Assembly: GCF_013184495.1 (NCBI RefSeq)
Contig: NZ_JAAOIY010000004.1
Location: 1-64,000, forward strand
DNA length: 64,000 nt
Reading direction: 5' to 3'
Origin: Sporosarcina jiandibaonis
Lineage (GTDB): Bacteria; Bacillota; Bacilli; Bacillales_A; Planococcaceae
Part shown: positions 55,716 to 64,000 of the stretch, one piece after another
Layout: every line of letters starts with the position of its first letter
How positions within the stretch are numbered: the first letter of the stretch is position 1
Program-made: the position numbers and the translations under genes
Notes under the pieces: model-generated
Seen by the model: only the letters and a program-made list of their open reading frames with translations
Databases searched by the model: none
Told to the model about the DNA's origin: nothing

Positions 55716-56993
55716 ATGGACGTTTATAAAATCACAGGTGAAAAACGGCTGCAAGGTACAATTTCAGTTAGTGGAGCGAAGAATAGCGCGGTCGCTCTCA
55801 TTCCGGCATCGATTCTAGCAGATTCACCTGTCACACTTGAAGGTCTACCGGAAATTTCGGACGTTTTGACCTTGCAAGCGCTTCTCGAAGACATTGGCGG
55901 GAAAGTTGAATTGGACGGCAAGACAATGGTCATTGATCCATCCGAAATCATTTCAATGCCGCTTCCGAATGGGAATGTGAAAAAGCTCCGGGCTTCGTAC
56001 TATTTAATGGGTGCGATGCTCGGACGTTTTAAGCATGCCGCGATTGGGTTGCCGGGCGGTTGTCACCTCGGTCCTCGTCCAATCGACCAACATATTAAAG
56101 GGTTCGAAGCGCTCGGGGCAACAGTCACAAATGAACACGGCGCCATTTATTTACGCGCGAAAGAACTGCGCGGCGCTAAAATATATTTGGACGTCGTCAG
56201 CGTCGGCGCAACGATCAATATCATGCTAGCAGCAGTCCTTGCAAAAGGACGAACGACAATTGAAAACGCAGCAAAAGAACCGGAAATCATTGATGTCGCG
56301 ACATTATTATCCAATATGGGCGCGAAAATTAAAGGTGCCGGCACGAATATCATTCGTATCGACGGTGTTGAGAAATTGCATGGTACTCGCCACACGATTA
56401 TTCCGGACCGCATTGAAGCAGGCACATTTATGATTATGGCCGCTGCGGCAGGAGACGGCGTTACCATCGACAACGTCATTCCTTTTCACGTAGAAGCGTT
56501 AACATCGAAGCTTCGTGAAATGGGTGTCACGATTGTTGAGAAAGATGAACAAATCTTTATTCCGAAAGCAGAGAATTTATCGGCAGTCGATGTGAAAACT
56601 CTCGTCTATCCTGGCTTTCCAACAGATTTACAGCAACCGTTTTCAGTTCTTCTAACTCAAGCGGTTGGTTCGTCAATGATTACCGATACAGTATATTCCG
56701 CAAGATTTAAACATATTGATGAAATTGGGCGGATGAATGCCAACGCGCGTGTCGAAGGCAGATCGGCAATTCTGGCTGGTCCGACACAATTAGAAGCAGC
56801 AACCGTTCGTGCATCAGATCTTCGAGCAGGGGCGGCTCTCGTACTCGCGGGTTTATTGGCTGACGGCGAAACTGAAATTAGAGATATACATCACATCGAA
56901 CGCGGATATAGTTCTCTTATTGAAAAATTACAAGGGATCGGCGCGGAAATCAGCAAAGTTAATATTTCCGAAAGCGCTTCGATTCGCGAATAA
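55716..56993 (+). CDS. murZ: UDP-N-acetylglucosamine 1-carboxyvinyltransferase (MurZ)
   Basis: Transfers enolpyruvate to UDP-GlcNAc, the first committed step of peptidoglycan synthesis and the fosfomycin target. The catalytic Cys lies in [19 protein letters not shown], a form typical of the second Firmicutes paralogue (MurAB/MurZ). 425 residues; SGAKNSAVA and the C-terminal [11 protein letters not shown] motif are present. ATG 55716 follows AGGGGGAG. The fba-tal-murZ-glpX-rho order is as in B. subtilis. Confidence 0.95.
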   Translation: MDVYKITGEKRLQGTISVSGAKNSAVALIPASILADSPVTLEGLPEISDVLTLQALLEDIGGKVELDGKTMVIDPSEIISMPLPNGNVKKLRASYYLMGAMLGRFKHAAIGLPGGCHLGPRPIDQHIKGFEALGATVTNEHGAIYLRAKELRGAKIYLDVVSVGATINIMLAAVLAKGRTTIENAAKEPEIIDVATLLSNMGAKIKGAGTNIIRIDGVEKLHGTRHTIIPDRIEAGTFMIMAAAAGDGVTIDNVIPFHVEALTSKLREMGVTIVEKDEQIFIPKAENLSAVDVKTLVYPGFPTDLQQPFSVLLTQAVGSSMITDTVYSARFKHIDEIGRMNANARVEGRSAILAGPTQLEAATVRASDLRAGAALVLAGLLADGETEIRDIHHIERGYSSLIEKLQGIGAEISKVNISESASIRE

Positions 56994-57072
56994 ATGATAT
57001 AATTGAACCGTTCAGTAATGTAAAATGTTGTTTATTTTACAGGTGGAATCGAAAATCGGGGGGAAACGATAC

Positions 57073-58038
57073 ATGGAACGCAGTTTATCGATGGAATTAG
57101 TAAGGGTTACTGAAGCAGCCGGCGTAGCAGCAGCTCGCTGGATGGGACGCGGATTGAAAAACGAAGCGGACGATGCAGCAACAACTGCAATGCGACTAGT
57201 CTTTGACACAATTCCAATGCAAGGAGTCGTCGTGATTGGCGAAGGCGAAATGGATGAAGCGCCAATGCTTTATATCGGCGAAGAGCTTGGAATGGGGAAT
57301 GGTCCGCTTGTCGACGTGGCAGTCGATCCTCTTGAAGGAACGAACATCGTTGCATCTGGCGGCTGGAATGCACTTGCGGTTTTAGCAATTGCGGATCAAG
57401 GTAATCTTCTACACGCCCCGGACATGTATATGAACAAAATTGCAGTCGGTCCTGAAGCGGTTGGGAAAATTGACATAGACGCTTCTGTCACAGACAATCT
57501 ATTAGCAGTCGCAACAGCTAAAAACAAAGATATCGAAGATGTTGTAGCCACAGTATTAAGTAGGGATCGTCACTTAGAAATTATAGAAGAAATCCGAGCT
57601 GCAGGCGCGCGTATTAAACTAATATCGGACGGCGACGTTGCCGGTGCCATTAATACGGCGTTTGACGGAACGGGTGTCGATATTTTATTCGGCCATGGGG
57701 GAGCCCCGGAAGGTGTGATTTCGGCAGTCGCGCTGAAATGCCTCGGCGGCGAAATTCAAGGACGCCTTGTCCCTTCGAATGAAGCTGAAATTGATAGATG
57801 CAATAGAATGGGCATTGATCTGAAAAAAGTGCTTTACATGGATGACCTGGTGAAAGGCGACGATGCAATTTTCGCCGCGACAGGTGTAACAGATGGAGAG
57901 TTACTTCGTGGTGTTCGGTTCAAAGGTTCTTACAGTGAAACACACTCCGTTGTCATGCGTTCCAAATCAGGAACCGTACGCTTCGTAGAAGGACGTCATA
58001 GTATGAAGAAAAAACCTCACCTAGTTATGCAAAACTGA
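57073..58038 (+). CDS. glpX: fructose-1,6-bisphosphatase, class II
   Basis: A 321-residue GlpX-type gluconeogenic phosphatase. Metal and substrate motifs: [28 protein letters not shown] and [16 protein letters not shown] 57073 follows GGGGGGAA. A strong hairpin without a T tract (58068-58100) separates it from rho. Confidence 0.95.
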   Translation: MERSLSMELVRVTEAAGVAAARWMGRGLKNEADDAATTAMRLVFDTIPMQGVVVIGEGEMDEAPMLYIGEELGMGNGPLVDVAVDPLEGTNIVASGGWNALAVLAIADQGNLLHAPDMYMNKIAVGPEAVGKIDIDASVTDNLLAVATAKNKDIEDVVATVLSRDRHLEIIEEIRAAGARIKLISDGDVAGAINTAFDGTGVDILFGHGGAPEGVISAVALKCLGGEIQGRLVPSNEAEIDRCNRMGIDLKKVLYMDDLVKGDDAIFAATGVTDGELLRGVRFKGSYSETHSVVMRSKSGTVRFVEGRHSMKKKPHLVMQN

Positions 58039-58067
58039 TCTATCTTAATCTTGCATTTCATAGACTA

Positions 58068-58100
58068 GCTTCTGCCAGTGTGTCCCGCATTGGCAGAAGC
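58068..58100 (+). other. 13-bp hairpin upstream of rho without a T tract
   Basis: GCTTCTGCCAGTG and CATTGGCAGAAGC pair across 7 nt and are followed by CCCTAACT. It is not an intrinsic terminator by sequence; it may stabilise glpX mRNA or act in control of rho. Confidence 0.6.
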
Positions 58101-58188
58101 CCCTAACTAAAAATGATTCAACATTGCTTTCCTTAAATAAAACCTCAAAATAATTAAACTCAAAAACTAAAAGAGTGGTGCCAATAAA

Positions 58189-59472
58189 ATGAAAATATTA
58201 ACGATGTCGGCGCTTGAAAATATGACTTTAAAAGAGTTATATGAACATGCCCGTGAATATAAAGTTGCTTATTATGCAAAAATGTCCAAAAAAGAACTGA
58301 TTTTTGCTATTTTGAAATTAAGAGCAGAAAAAGAAGGCTTCTTCTTCATGGAAGGCGTTCTTGAAATCATTCAATCGGAAGGGTACGGATTCCTTCGTCC
58401 GATAAATTACTCATCAAGTTCCGAAGATATTTATATTTCCGCTTCGCAAATCCGTCGCTTCGACCTTCGAAATGGTGACAAAGTTGCAGGAAAAGTTAGA
58501 CCGCCAAAAGAATCCGAACGCTATTACGGTTTACTGCAAGTTGAGGCAGTTAACGGAGAAGATCCGGAAGATTCCCGAAATCGAGTTCACTTCCCGGCAC
58601 TAACCCCACTTTACCCAGATCGTCATATAAAACTAGAAACAGATCCAACAAAACTATCAACAAGAATCATGGATTTAGTCGCGCCTGTAGGTTTTGGTCA
58701 ACGCGGACTGATTGTCGCCCCGCCGAAAGCCGGGAAAACACTACTCTTAAAAGAGATTGCAAACTCCATTGCAACTAATCATCCCGACACAGAACTCATT
58801 GTACTTTTGATAGATGAACGACCGGAAGAAGTGACGGACATTGAACGCTCTGTGAAAGCGGATGTCGTTAGCTCAACATTTGATGAGTTGCCAGAAAATC
58901 ATATAAAAGTTGCAGAACTCGTTCTTGAACGTGCAATGCGACTCGTCGAACATAAAAAAGATGTCGTCATTCTCATGGACTCGATTACGAGACTAGCACG
59001 AGCGTATAACCTCGTAATTCCGCCAAGCGGCCGAACATTATCCGGAGGGATTGACCCAGCCGCATTCCACCGACCGAAACGCTTTTTCGGCGCTGCGCGA
59101 AACTTGGAAGAAGGCGGCAGTCTGACAATCTTAGCAACTGCGCTAATTGACACCGGCTCAAGAATGGACGATGTTATTTACGAAGAATTCAAAGGAACAG
59201 GTAACCTAGAGCTTCACCTTGACCGCAATCTCGCAGAACGCCGTATTTTCCCGGCACTCGATATTCGCCGTTCAGGAACACGAAAAGAAGAACTGCTCTT
59301 ACCGAAGGACCAACTCGAAAAGTTCTGGGCCATCCGAAAAACATTCTCCGACGCACCAGACTTTGTCGAACGCTTCCTAAGAAAGCTTCGCCAAACAAAA
59401 ACAAACGAAGAATTCTTCGAAAAACTAAACTCAGAAATGAAAGCCCATCGCAATGGGAAAGGCCTTTTATAA
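58189..59472 (+). CDS. rho: transcription termination factor Rho
   Basis: A hexameric RNA-dependent ATPase of 427 residues. The N-terminal helical domain (LENMTLKELYEHAREYKV), the cold-shock-like RNA-binding domain (GYGFLRPINYSSSSEDIYIS), Walker A APPKAGKT near residue 181, Walker B VVILMDSITRLARAYN, and the R-loop region are visible. Start ATG 58189 has a weak ribosome site; ATG 58204 is the alternative. Confidence 0.96.
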   Translation: MKILTMSALENMTLKELYEHAREYKVAYYAKMSKKELIFAILKLRAEKEGFFFMEGVLEIIQSEGYGFLRPINYSSSSEDIYISASQIRRFDLRNGDKVAGKVRPPKESERYYGLLQVEAVNGEDPEDSRNRVHFPALTPLYPDRHIKLETDPTKLSTRIMDLVAPVGFGQRGLIVAPPKAGKTLLLKEIANSIATNHPDTELIVLLIDERPEEVTDIERSVKADVVSSTFDELPENHIKVAELVLERAMRLVEHKKDVVILMDSITRLARAYNLVIPPSGRTLSGGIDPAAFHRPKRFFGAARNLEEGGSLTILATALIDTGSRMDDVIYEEFKGTGNLELHLDRNLAERRIFPALDIRRSGTRKEELLLPKDQLEKFWAIRKTFSDAPDFVERFLRKLRQTKTNEEFFEKLNSEMKAHRNGKGLL

Positions 59473-59481
59473 AACAAAAAT

Positions 59482-59524
59482 GGCATCAGCTCACTAATAT
59501 TTAGAGCTGATGCCGTTTTTTTTA
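59482..59524 (+). terminator. rho terminator
   Basis: A perfect 11-bp stem GGCATCAGCTC / GAGCTGATGCC, then G and a T9 run. Confidence 0.95.
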
Positions 59525-59585
59525 TTGATTGAAAATGCCATTATAGAAAATCTCGCCGTAAAAGTTGGCAACGTTGCGGACTTGC

Positions 59586-59866
59586 GAAAACGTTTCTTAC
59601 TTTTAACAAAACGTTTCCTACTTTTGCAAAAACGTTTCCAACAATCGCCGGAACGTTTCCTTCTTCCGGCCAAACGTTTCCTACTCAGATAAACGTTTCT
59701 TACTTTGACCAAAACGTTTCCTACTTTTGCAAAAACGTTTCCAACAATCGCCGGAACGTTTCCTTCTTCCGGCCAAACGTTTCCTACTCAGGTAAACGTT
59801 TCTTACTTTGATCAAAACGTTTCCTTCTCTCGCAAAAATGTTTCCAACTATCGCTGGAACGTCGAT
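59586..59866. repeat. array E: palindrome AAACGTTT repeated at 21-bp intervals (14 copies)
   Basis: AAACGTTT or GAACGTTT octamers start at 59588, 59609, 59630, 59651, 59672, 59691, 59712, 59733, 59754, 59775, 59794, 59815 and 59836 (the last degenerate), plus a decayed copy near 59857. Steps are 21,21,21,21,19 repeated, so a 103-bp higher-order unit is duplicated almost exactly. The octamer is its own reverse complement. It lies between the rho terminator and the rpmE promoter. Confidence 0.95.
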
Positions 59867-59902
59867 TGCTTAGATTGAATGAAATTGATTCAAATAATAA
59901 AG

Positions 59903-59931
59903 TTGCACCGCTTCACCGGATTTGTTATACT
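59903..59931 (+). promoter_or_regulatory. rpmE promoter
   Basis: TTGCAC, a 17-nt spacer and TATACT. Transcription would begin near 59938. Confidence 0.75.
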
Positions 59932-59937
59932 CATTGA

Positions 59938-60045
59938 GGTATCATAAAAACGATCTGCTGCATATACGGCTGACTTACGGGCCGTGTAAGGCATCAGTCT
60001 AATATATTCTGTTCCGGATGGTTCAGAGCGAGAGGAGATAGACCG
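59938..60045 (+). promoter_or_regulatory. rpmE 5' leader, possible L31 autoregulatory RNA
   Basis: About 108 nt separate the promoter from the start codon. The segment contains complementary blocks (GGCTGACTTACGGGCC, TCTGTTCCGGATGGTTCAGA). Leaders of L31 genes in Firmicutes are known autoregulatory RNA candidates; a match needs a covariance search. Confidence 0.4.
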
Positions 60046-60267
60046 ATGAAAGCAGGAATTCACCCAGAATACAAAACTGCGAAAGTTACTTGTTCATGTG
60101 GTAACACATTTGAAACAGGCTCAGTAAAAGAGGATATTCGCGTTGAAGTATGTTCAGAATGCCACCCATTCTACACTGGACGTCAGAAATTTGCTGCAGC
60201 GGACGGCCGTGTCGACCGCTTCAACAAAAAGTATGGCCTCAAAGAAGAAGGTCGCGAAGAAGAATAA
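60046..60267 (+). CDS. rpmE: 50S ribosomal protein L31 (zinc-binding type)
   Basis: A 73-residue ribosomal protein with four Cys for zinc (Cys16 and Cys18 in TCSCGN, Cys36 and Cys39 in [10 protein letters not shown]), the C+ form expressed in zinc-replete cells. It is preceded by GAGAGGAG. The C-terminus is acidic (EEGREEE). Confidence 0.96.
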   Translation: MKAGIHPEYKTAKVTCSCGNTFETGSVKEDIRVEVCSECHPFYTGRQKFAAADGRVDRFNKKYGLKEEGREEE

Positions 60268-60276
60268 GCTTTCGCA

Positions 60277-60317
60277 AAATACCCGTCATGGTGCAACAGC
60301 GCCGGGCGGGTATTTTT
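60277..60317 (+). terminator. rpmE terminator
   Basis: AAATACCCG pairs with CGGGTATTT, followed by more T. Array D begins 14 nt later. Confidence 0.88.
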
Positions 60318-60330
60318 CTGTTTTTTGTTA

Positions 60331-60466
60331 TTGGTCGTTTCGAGCCGCGCTTTGGTCGTTTTCGTACTTTCTTTAGTCGTTTCGACCGCGCTTTGGTCGT
60401 TTTCATACTCTCTTTAGTCGTTTCGCGACACTCTTTAGTCGCCCGCGCACTCACTTAAGTCGTTCC
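60331..60466 (-). repeat. 21-bp-period array D, AAACGACTAAAG motif in reverse orientation (7 copies)
   Basis: CG positions of TTTAGTCG or TTTGGTCG cores are 60336, 60357, 60378, 60398, 60419, 60440 and 60461: steps 21, 21, 20, 21, 21, 21. A lone extra copy is at 60513-60520. Unlike arrays A-C it lies between codirectional genes (rpmE and tdk). Confidence 0.9.
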
Positions 60467-60597
60467 ACCAAAAACCTCTAACATATTTCACGAATAAAAT
60501 AAAGACGTCAAATTTAGTCGTTTTTCGGGTATGATAGAGATTCAAATAGAACTAAACGCAAGATACATAAAAAGCTTCATGAGAAAGGTGATTTACT

Positions 60598-61200
60598 ATG
60601 TACCAAGCAGTACAAGGCGGATGGATTGAGGTCATCTGCGGAAGCATGTTTTCAGGAAAATCCGAAGAATTGATTCGCCGTGTCAAAAGGGCGCAATTCG
60701 CAAAACAAAAGATAGCCGTCTTCAAACCGGAAATCGATGACCGCTATAGCGATGAAGCTGTTGTGAGCCATAACGGCACCACGGTCATCGCGAATCCTGT
60801 CGCAAGCTCATCTCATATCGACGAATTCGACAAATCTTCATATGACATAATCGCTATTGATGAAGCCCAGTTTTTTGATGAAGGAATCGTCGAAATGGTC
60901 ATGAAATTGGCAGATGAAGGATTCCGAGTCATCATCGCCGGTCTCGATCAAGACTTCCGCGGTGAACCATTCGGACCGATGCCGAGCCTCATGGCTGTCG
61001 CAGAACATGTCACAAAACTTCAAGCAGTTTGCACGAAATGCGGCTGCCCAGCGAGTCGAACGCAGCGGCTCATCAACGGCGTGCCCGCGGGCTACGATGA
61101 TCCCATTATTCTTGTCGGCGCAAAAGAAGCGTATGAAGCAAGATGCCGCAAACATCATGAAGTACCACACGGCATTTCCCAAGCAGTCGCACAAAGTTAA
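60598..61200 (+). CDS. tdk: thymidine kinase, type II
   Basis: Salvages thymidine to dTMP. A 200-residue protein with P-loop [14 protein letters not shown] near residue 15, the DEAQFF motif with the catalytic Glu near 90, and a zinc-binding lid ([13 protein letters not shown] and the later CRKHH). AGAAAGGTG precedes the ATG. A TATGAT -10 candidate lies at 60530, with a lone array-motif copy just upstream. Confidence 0.95.
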   Translation: MYQAVQGGWIEVICGSMFSGKSEELIRRVKRAQFAKQKIAVFKPEIDDRYSDEAVVSHNGTTVIANPVASSSHIDEFDKSSYDIIAIDEAQFFDEGIVEMVMKLADEGFRVIIAGLDQDFRGEPFGPMPSLMAVAEHVTKLQAVCTKCGCPASRTQRLINGVPAGYDDPIILVGAKEAYEARCRKHHEVPHGISQAVAQS

Positions 61201-61210
61201 TAACACAAGA

Positions 61211-61250
61211 AAATGTGAGACGTGAAACTATGCGGATCACATTTTTTTAT
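61211..61250 (+). terminator. tdk terminator
   Basis: AAATGTGA pairs with TCACATTT, with T7 after the stem. Confidence 0.8.
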
Positions 61251-61344
61251 TCCCAAAACCGCGCCACTAGAGAAAAAACTGTATTTACCCATGAAATTCC
61301 CGTACAATGAACATACAAAATAGACGTAAAATGAGGTGTGCCCA

Positions 61345-62421
61345 ATGTTTGAACGACTTCAAGCAGTAGAAGATCGATATGACCAATTAAATGAATTACT
61401 TAGTGATCCTGAAATTGTCAGCGACATATCAAAACTTCGCGATTATTCCAAAGAACAATCAGGTATACAAAAAACGGTTGAAGTATACCGTGAATACAAG
61501 GGAGTAATGGAAGAATATAAAGACGCAAAAGAGATGCTGAGCGAATCTCTTGATGACGAAATGAAAGAGCTCGTGAAACTCGAACTTTCGGAACTCGAAG
61601 ACAAAGTGGAACAACTCGAAGCCCAGTTAAAAGTGCTGTTAATTCCCAAAGATCCTAATGATGATAAAAACGTCATCATGGAAATTCGCGGTGCAGCGGG
61701 CGGGGACGAAGCTGCTTTATTCGCGGGCAATTTGTTCCGCATGTACAGCCGTTATGCGGAGATGAACCACTGGAAAACGGAAGTAATTGATTCATCTCCC
61801 ACGGAACTTGGCGGTTTTAAAGAAATTATTTTTCTTATCAATGGAAATGGTGCGTTTTCAAAATTGAAATTTGAAAATGGGGCCCACCGTGTACAACGAG
61901 TACCTGAAACTGAGTCAGGCGGAAGAACCCATACATCGACTGCGACAGTCGCAGTCTTACCGGAAGCCGAAGATGTCGATATTGAAATTCTCCGAGAAGA
62001 TTTGAAAATCGATACGTACCGTTCAAGTGGTGCGGGTGGTCAGCATGTTAACACGACAGACTCTGCTGTTCGTATTACGCACCTACCGACGGGAATCGTC
62101 GTATCCATGCAAGATGAAAAATCACAAATTAAAAATCGTGATAAAGCGATGAAAGTATTAAAAGCTCGTGTCTATGATGCAGCACAACGAGAAGCGCAAG
62201 CAGAATATGCTGCGAGCCGTAAATCAGCAGTCGGTACAGGCGACCGTTCAGAAAGAATCCGAACGTACAATTTCCCGCAAAACCGTGTGACAGACCACCG
62301 CATCGGTTTGACCATCCAAAAACTCGATCAAATTATCGAAGGGAATCTCGATGAAATCATTGAAGCATTAACGCTTGAAGAACAAGCGCATCATCTTGAA
62401 AGTTTAAATTCAAATGACTGA
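61345..62421 (+). CDS. prfA: peptide chain release factor 1
   Basis: Terminates translation at UAA and UAG. A 358-residue protein with the GGQ peptidyl-hydrolysis motif in [17 protein letters not shown] near residue 230, whose Gln is methylated by PrmC encoded next, and the PxT-type codon-recognition region ([15 protein letters not shown]). ATG 61345 follows GAGGTG. It overlaps prmC by 8 nt. Confidence 0.96.
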   Translation: MFERLQAVEDRYDQLNELLSDPEIVSDISKLRDYSKEQSGIQKTVEVYREYKGVMEEYKDAKEMLSESLDDEMKELVKLELSELEDKVEQLEAQLKVLLIPKDPNDDKNVIMEIRGAAGGDEAALFAGNLFRMYSRYAEMNHWKTEVIDSSPTELGGFKEIIFLINGNGAFSKLKFENGAHRVQRVPETESGGRTHTSTATVAVLPEAEDVDIEILREDLKIDTYRSSGAGGQHVNTTDSAVRITHLPTGIVVSMQDEKSQIKNRDKAMKVLKARVYDAAQREAQAEYAASRKSAVGTGDRSERIRTYNFPQNRVTDHRIGLTIQKLDQIIEGNLDEIIEALTLEEQAHHLESLNSND

Positions 62422-63268
62422 ACGAATTTTCGAAGCTCAAAATAGAGCGATAACTTTATTGGAGAAAAAAGGACTAGATTCCGGGGCGGTTCGAATCCTG
62501 ATGGAATACGTAACAAACAAAAGCCACGCCGCATTACTTGCAAATCTCCGAGAACAACTGACCGAAGAACAACGAACAATCTTTTGGAATAAAATCGACG
62601 AACTCTTAGACGGAAAACCTGTTCAATACGTTTTAGGAACCGAAAGCTTTTACGGCAGACAATTCGAAGTGAATGAAAATGTGCTCATTCCGCGTCCCGA
62701 AACCGAGGAACTCATCTACGGCGCACTTGAACGCAGCAGAAATTTATTCGCGAATAAAACCATAAAAATGGCTGACATCGGCACGGGTAGCGGTGCGATC
62801 GCCATCACATTCAAAAAAGAGTGGGCAGAAGCAGCGGTGACGGCGACTGATATTAGTAAAAAAGCGCTCGAAGTCGCCAAGAGAAATGCCGAACGACTCG
62901 GTGGAGAAATCACTTTCAAAGAGGGCGATTTAACCGACCCGATCAAAAGTGAAACTTGGGACATCGTTTTATCCAATCCGCCCTATATCGCACGCGTTGA
63001 AGCCGAATCGATGTCGGAAACCGTTTTGGCCTTCGAACCGCATAGCGCTTTATTTGCAGAAGAAGATGGACTTTTCTTTTATAGAAAACTCGCAGAAAAT
63101 CTGCCTGCACTTATGAACAAGCCGTCTCTCATCGGATTAGAAATCGGGCACCAGCAAGGCCCGGCTGTGCAGAAGTTGTTTACAGACGCATTTCCTGACG
63201 CCAAAGTCGAAATTTTAAAAGATATCAACGGAAAAAACCGAATACTATTTTGCAAGATTGATGAATAA
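62414..63268 (+). CDS. prmC: release factor glutamine methyltransferase
   Basis: An S-adenosylmethionine-dependent enzyme of 284 residues that methylates the GGQ glutamine of release factors. Motif I is [12 protein letters not shown], and the catalytic NPPY motif is in [12 protein letters not shown]. The prfA-prmC overlap (8 nt) gives coupled production of enzyme and substrate. Confidence 0.95.
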   Translation: MTERIFEAQNRAITLLEKKGLDSGAVRILMEYVTNKSHAALLANLREQLTEEQRTIFWNKIDELLDGKPVQYVLGTESFYGRQFEVNENVLIPRPETEELIYGALERSRNLFANKTIKMADIGTGSGAIAITFKKEWAEAAVTATDISKKALEVAKRNAERLGGEITFKEGDLTDPIKSETWDIVLSNPPYIARVEAESMSETVLAFEPHSALFAEEDGLFFYRKLAENLPALMNKPSLIGLEIGHQQGPAVQKLFTDAFPDAKVEILKDINGKNRILFCKIDE

Positions 63269-63292
63269 AACATAGCTTCCCCGGCAACAATG
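63263..63292 (+). promoter_or_regulatory. candidate sigma-F promoter of spoIIR
   Basis: GAATA, a 15-nt spacer and GGCAACAATG resemble the sigma-F consensus (GYWTA - 15/16 - GGNRANANT) with one -35 mismatch. The predicted start falls very close to the ribosome site, which lowers confidence. Confidence 0.35.
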
Positions 63293-63311
63293 CGTTTAAG
63301 GGGGAATCGAT

Positions 63312-63875
63312 ATGTTACCAGATTACGAGATTAAACAAAAACCATCTTCAATGGGACGAATTATACCGTACGCAGAATTTATTTTAATCTTAATTATCAT
63401 CCAATGCATTCTCGGGTTATTCACAGGTGCGGAGTCAGCAGAAGAAACGATTCGTTTTAGACTGCTCGCACACTCGAACAGCACGACCGATCAGGCGATC
63501 AAAGAAGAAATTCAACTTAAAATCCAACCGCTTGTTGAAAATGCCGTCACAAATTCAACTTCAAAAGAAGAGCTCGCGGAGAATTTGGCCGCTCTAGAAC
63601 CGACAATTCTTCAAATTGCAACGTCAATTGCGGGCGATAAAGCAGTTACTTTAGAACGCAAAAATGCTTTATTTCCAGCAAAAAGATCCGGGCTCGTTAT
63701 TTATCCACAATCCGAATACGATGCCTATCTATTAACAATTGGAAGCGGACGTGGGGATAACTGGTGGTGCGCTCTATTCCCGAAAATTTGTTACCCGGAG
63801 GAAGAGAAGGAAACGCAAGAAGAGGAAAAAGTCACTTTTTTCCTTTGGGAGTGGATAACTGGACTGTTTTCGTAA
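63312..63875 (+). CDS. spoIIR: stage II sporulation protein R
   Basis: A 187-residue protein made in the forespore and exported to the septum, where it triggers SpoIIGA to process pro-sigma-E. An N-terminal hydrophobic signal or anchor spans about residues 18-40. Conserved motifs: FRLLAHSNSTTDQAIKE and SGRGDNWWCALFPKICY. The acidic linker before the C-terminus (EEEKETQEEEK) is lineage-specific. AAGGGGG precedes the ATG. Confidence 0.94.
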   Translation: MLPDYEIKQKPSSMGRIIPYAEFILILIIIQCILGLFTGAESAEETIRFRLLAHSNSTTDQAIKEEIQLKIQPLVENAVTNSTSKEELAENLAALEPTILQIATSIAGDKAVTLERKNALFPAKRSGLVIYPQSEYDAYLLTIGSGRGDNWWCALFPKICYPEEEKETQEEEKVTFFLWEWITGLFS

Positions 63876-63975
63876 GGTTGTTCACAATAATTGTGGATAA
63901 ATCAAATAAACTGTGTATAAATGAGGTTTAATAGATGGAAACAACAATAATAGTTGTGGATAAAAATATGGATAA
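63850..63975. other. DnaA-box cluster
   Basis: Three exact reverse-orientation DnaA boxes TGTGGATAA (63892-63900), TGTGTATAA (63912-63920) and TGTGGATAA (63955-63963), plus one-mismatch copies AGTGGATAA (63850) and TATGGATAA (63967), within about 125 bp. The last window bases, CTGTG, may begin another. Confidence 0.8.
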
Positions 63976-64000
63976 CATAAAAAACTATAAACAAGCTGTG

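Noticed and set aside
59494-59712. Lys/Arg-rich frames over array E
   Set aside because: By-products of the repeat; no ribosome site or conserved sequence.

Overview
The window is chromosomal DNA of a low-to-mid GC, endospore-forming Bacillales bacterium, most likely a Planococcaceae member close to Sporosarcina (genus inferred, not proven). Evidence: sporulation and germination genes (gerQ, cwlJ, rsfA, spo0F, spoIIR, a pbpG-like PBP), Firmicutes-specific enzymes (coproheme decarboxylase HemQ, bacillithiol deacetylase BshB2, octanoyl-transferase LipL, RNA polymerase delta subunit), Bacillus-type Shine-Dalgarno sequences, and a gene order that follows the Bacillus subtilis yw* region (ung-ywdI-ywdK-gerQ; hemQ-pta-lipL-rsfA-ywfO-ywgA-ywhB-ywhD-pbpG-ywiB-argS; fadF-acdA-rpoE-pyrG-ywjG-spo0F-fbaA-tal-murZ-glpX-rho-rpmE-tdk-prfA-prmC-spoIIR).

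Layout. 1-9.7 kb: accessory and metabolic genes (P-loop ATPase, Kbl and Tdh for threonine catabolism, a DMT exporter, a YjiH-type transporter under a perfect cre site, BshB2/YojF, PdxK). 9.7-24.7 kb: the conserved ung-to-argS block. 24.7-38.8 kb: an accessory segment with an orphan class D sortase, a 13-gene cobalamin uptake, salvage and late-assembly operon behind a B12 riboswitch, and an ECF sigma factor with a DUF4179 partner. 38.8-49.7 kb: fatty and branched acyl-CoA catabolism (FadF, thiolase, 3-hydroxyacyl-CoA dehydrogenase, two acyl-CoA dehydrogenases, a TetR regulator, and the B12-dependent fused mutase IcmF, a likely consumer of the coenzyme made by the cob operon). 50-64 kb: the rpoE-to-spoIIR housekeeping block, ending in a DnaA-box cluster.

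Three things stand out. (1) Two glutamine-dependent amidation enzymes have lost their glutaminase function: CTP synthase has Ala in place of the catalytic Cys (residue 381), and cobyric acid synthase has lost its whole amidotransferase domain while keeping both ends. Direct use of ammonia, as would suit a ureolytic or ammonium-rich lifestyle, would explain both. (2) Six intergenic arrays built from at least three unrelated motifs all share a 21-bp period (two helical turns), and five of them start just downstream of an intrinsic terminator. (3) Regulatory DNA is rich: a pyrG attenuator of the reiterative-transcription type, a B12 riboswitch with terminator, two perfect cre sites, a FadR-like operator in the fadF promoter, a possible rpoE attenuator, and an ECF autoregulatory promoter.

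A second repeat family (terminal GTTGATT/AATCAAC inverted repeats, five copies) is scattered between genes; one copy supplies the 3' end of an apparently truncated gene, and another sits inside a terminator-like inverted repeat.
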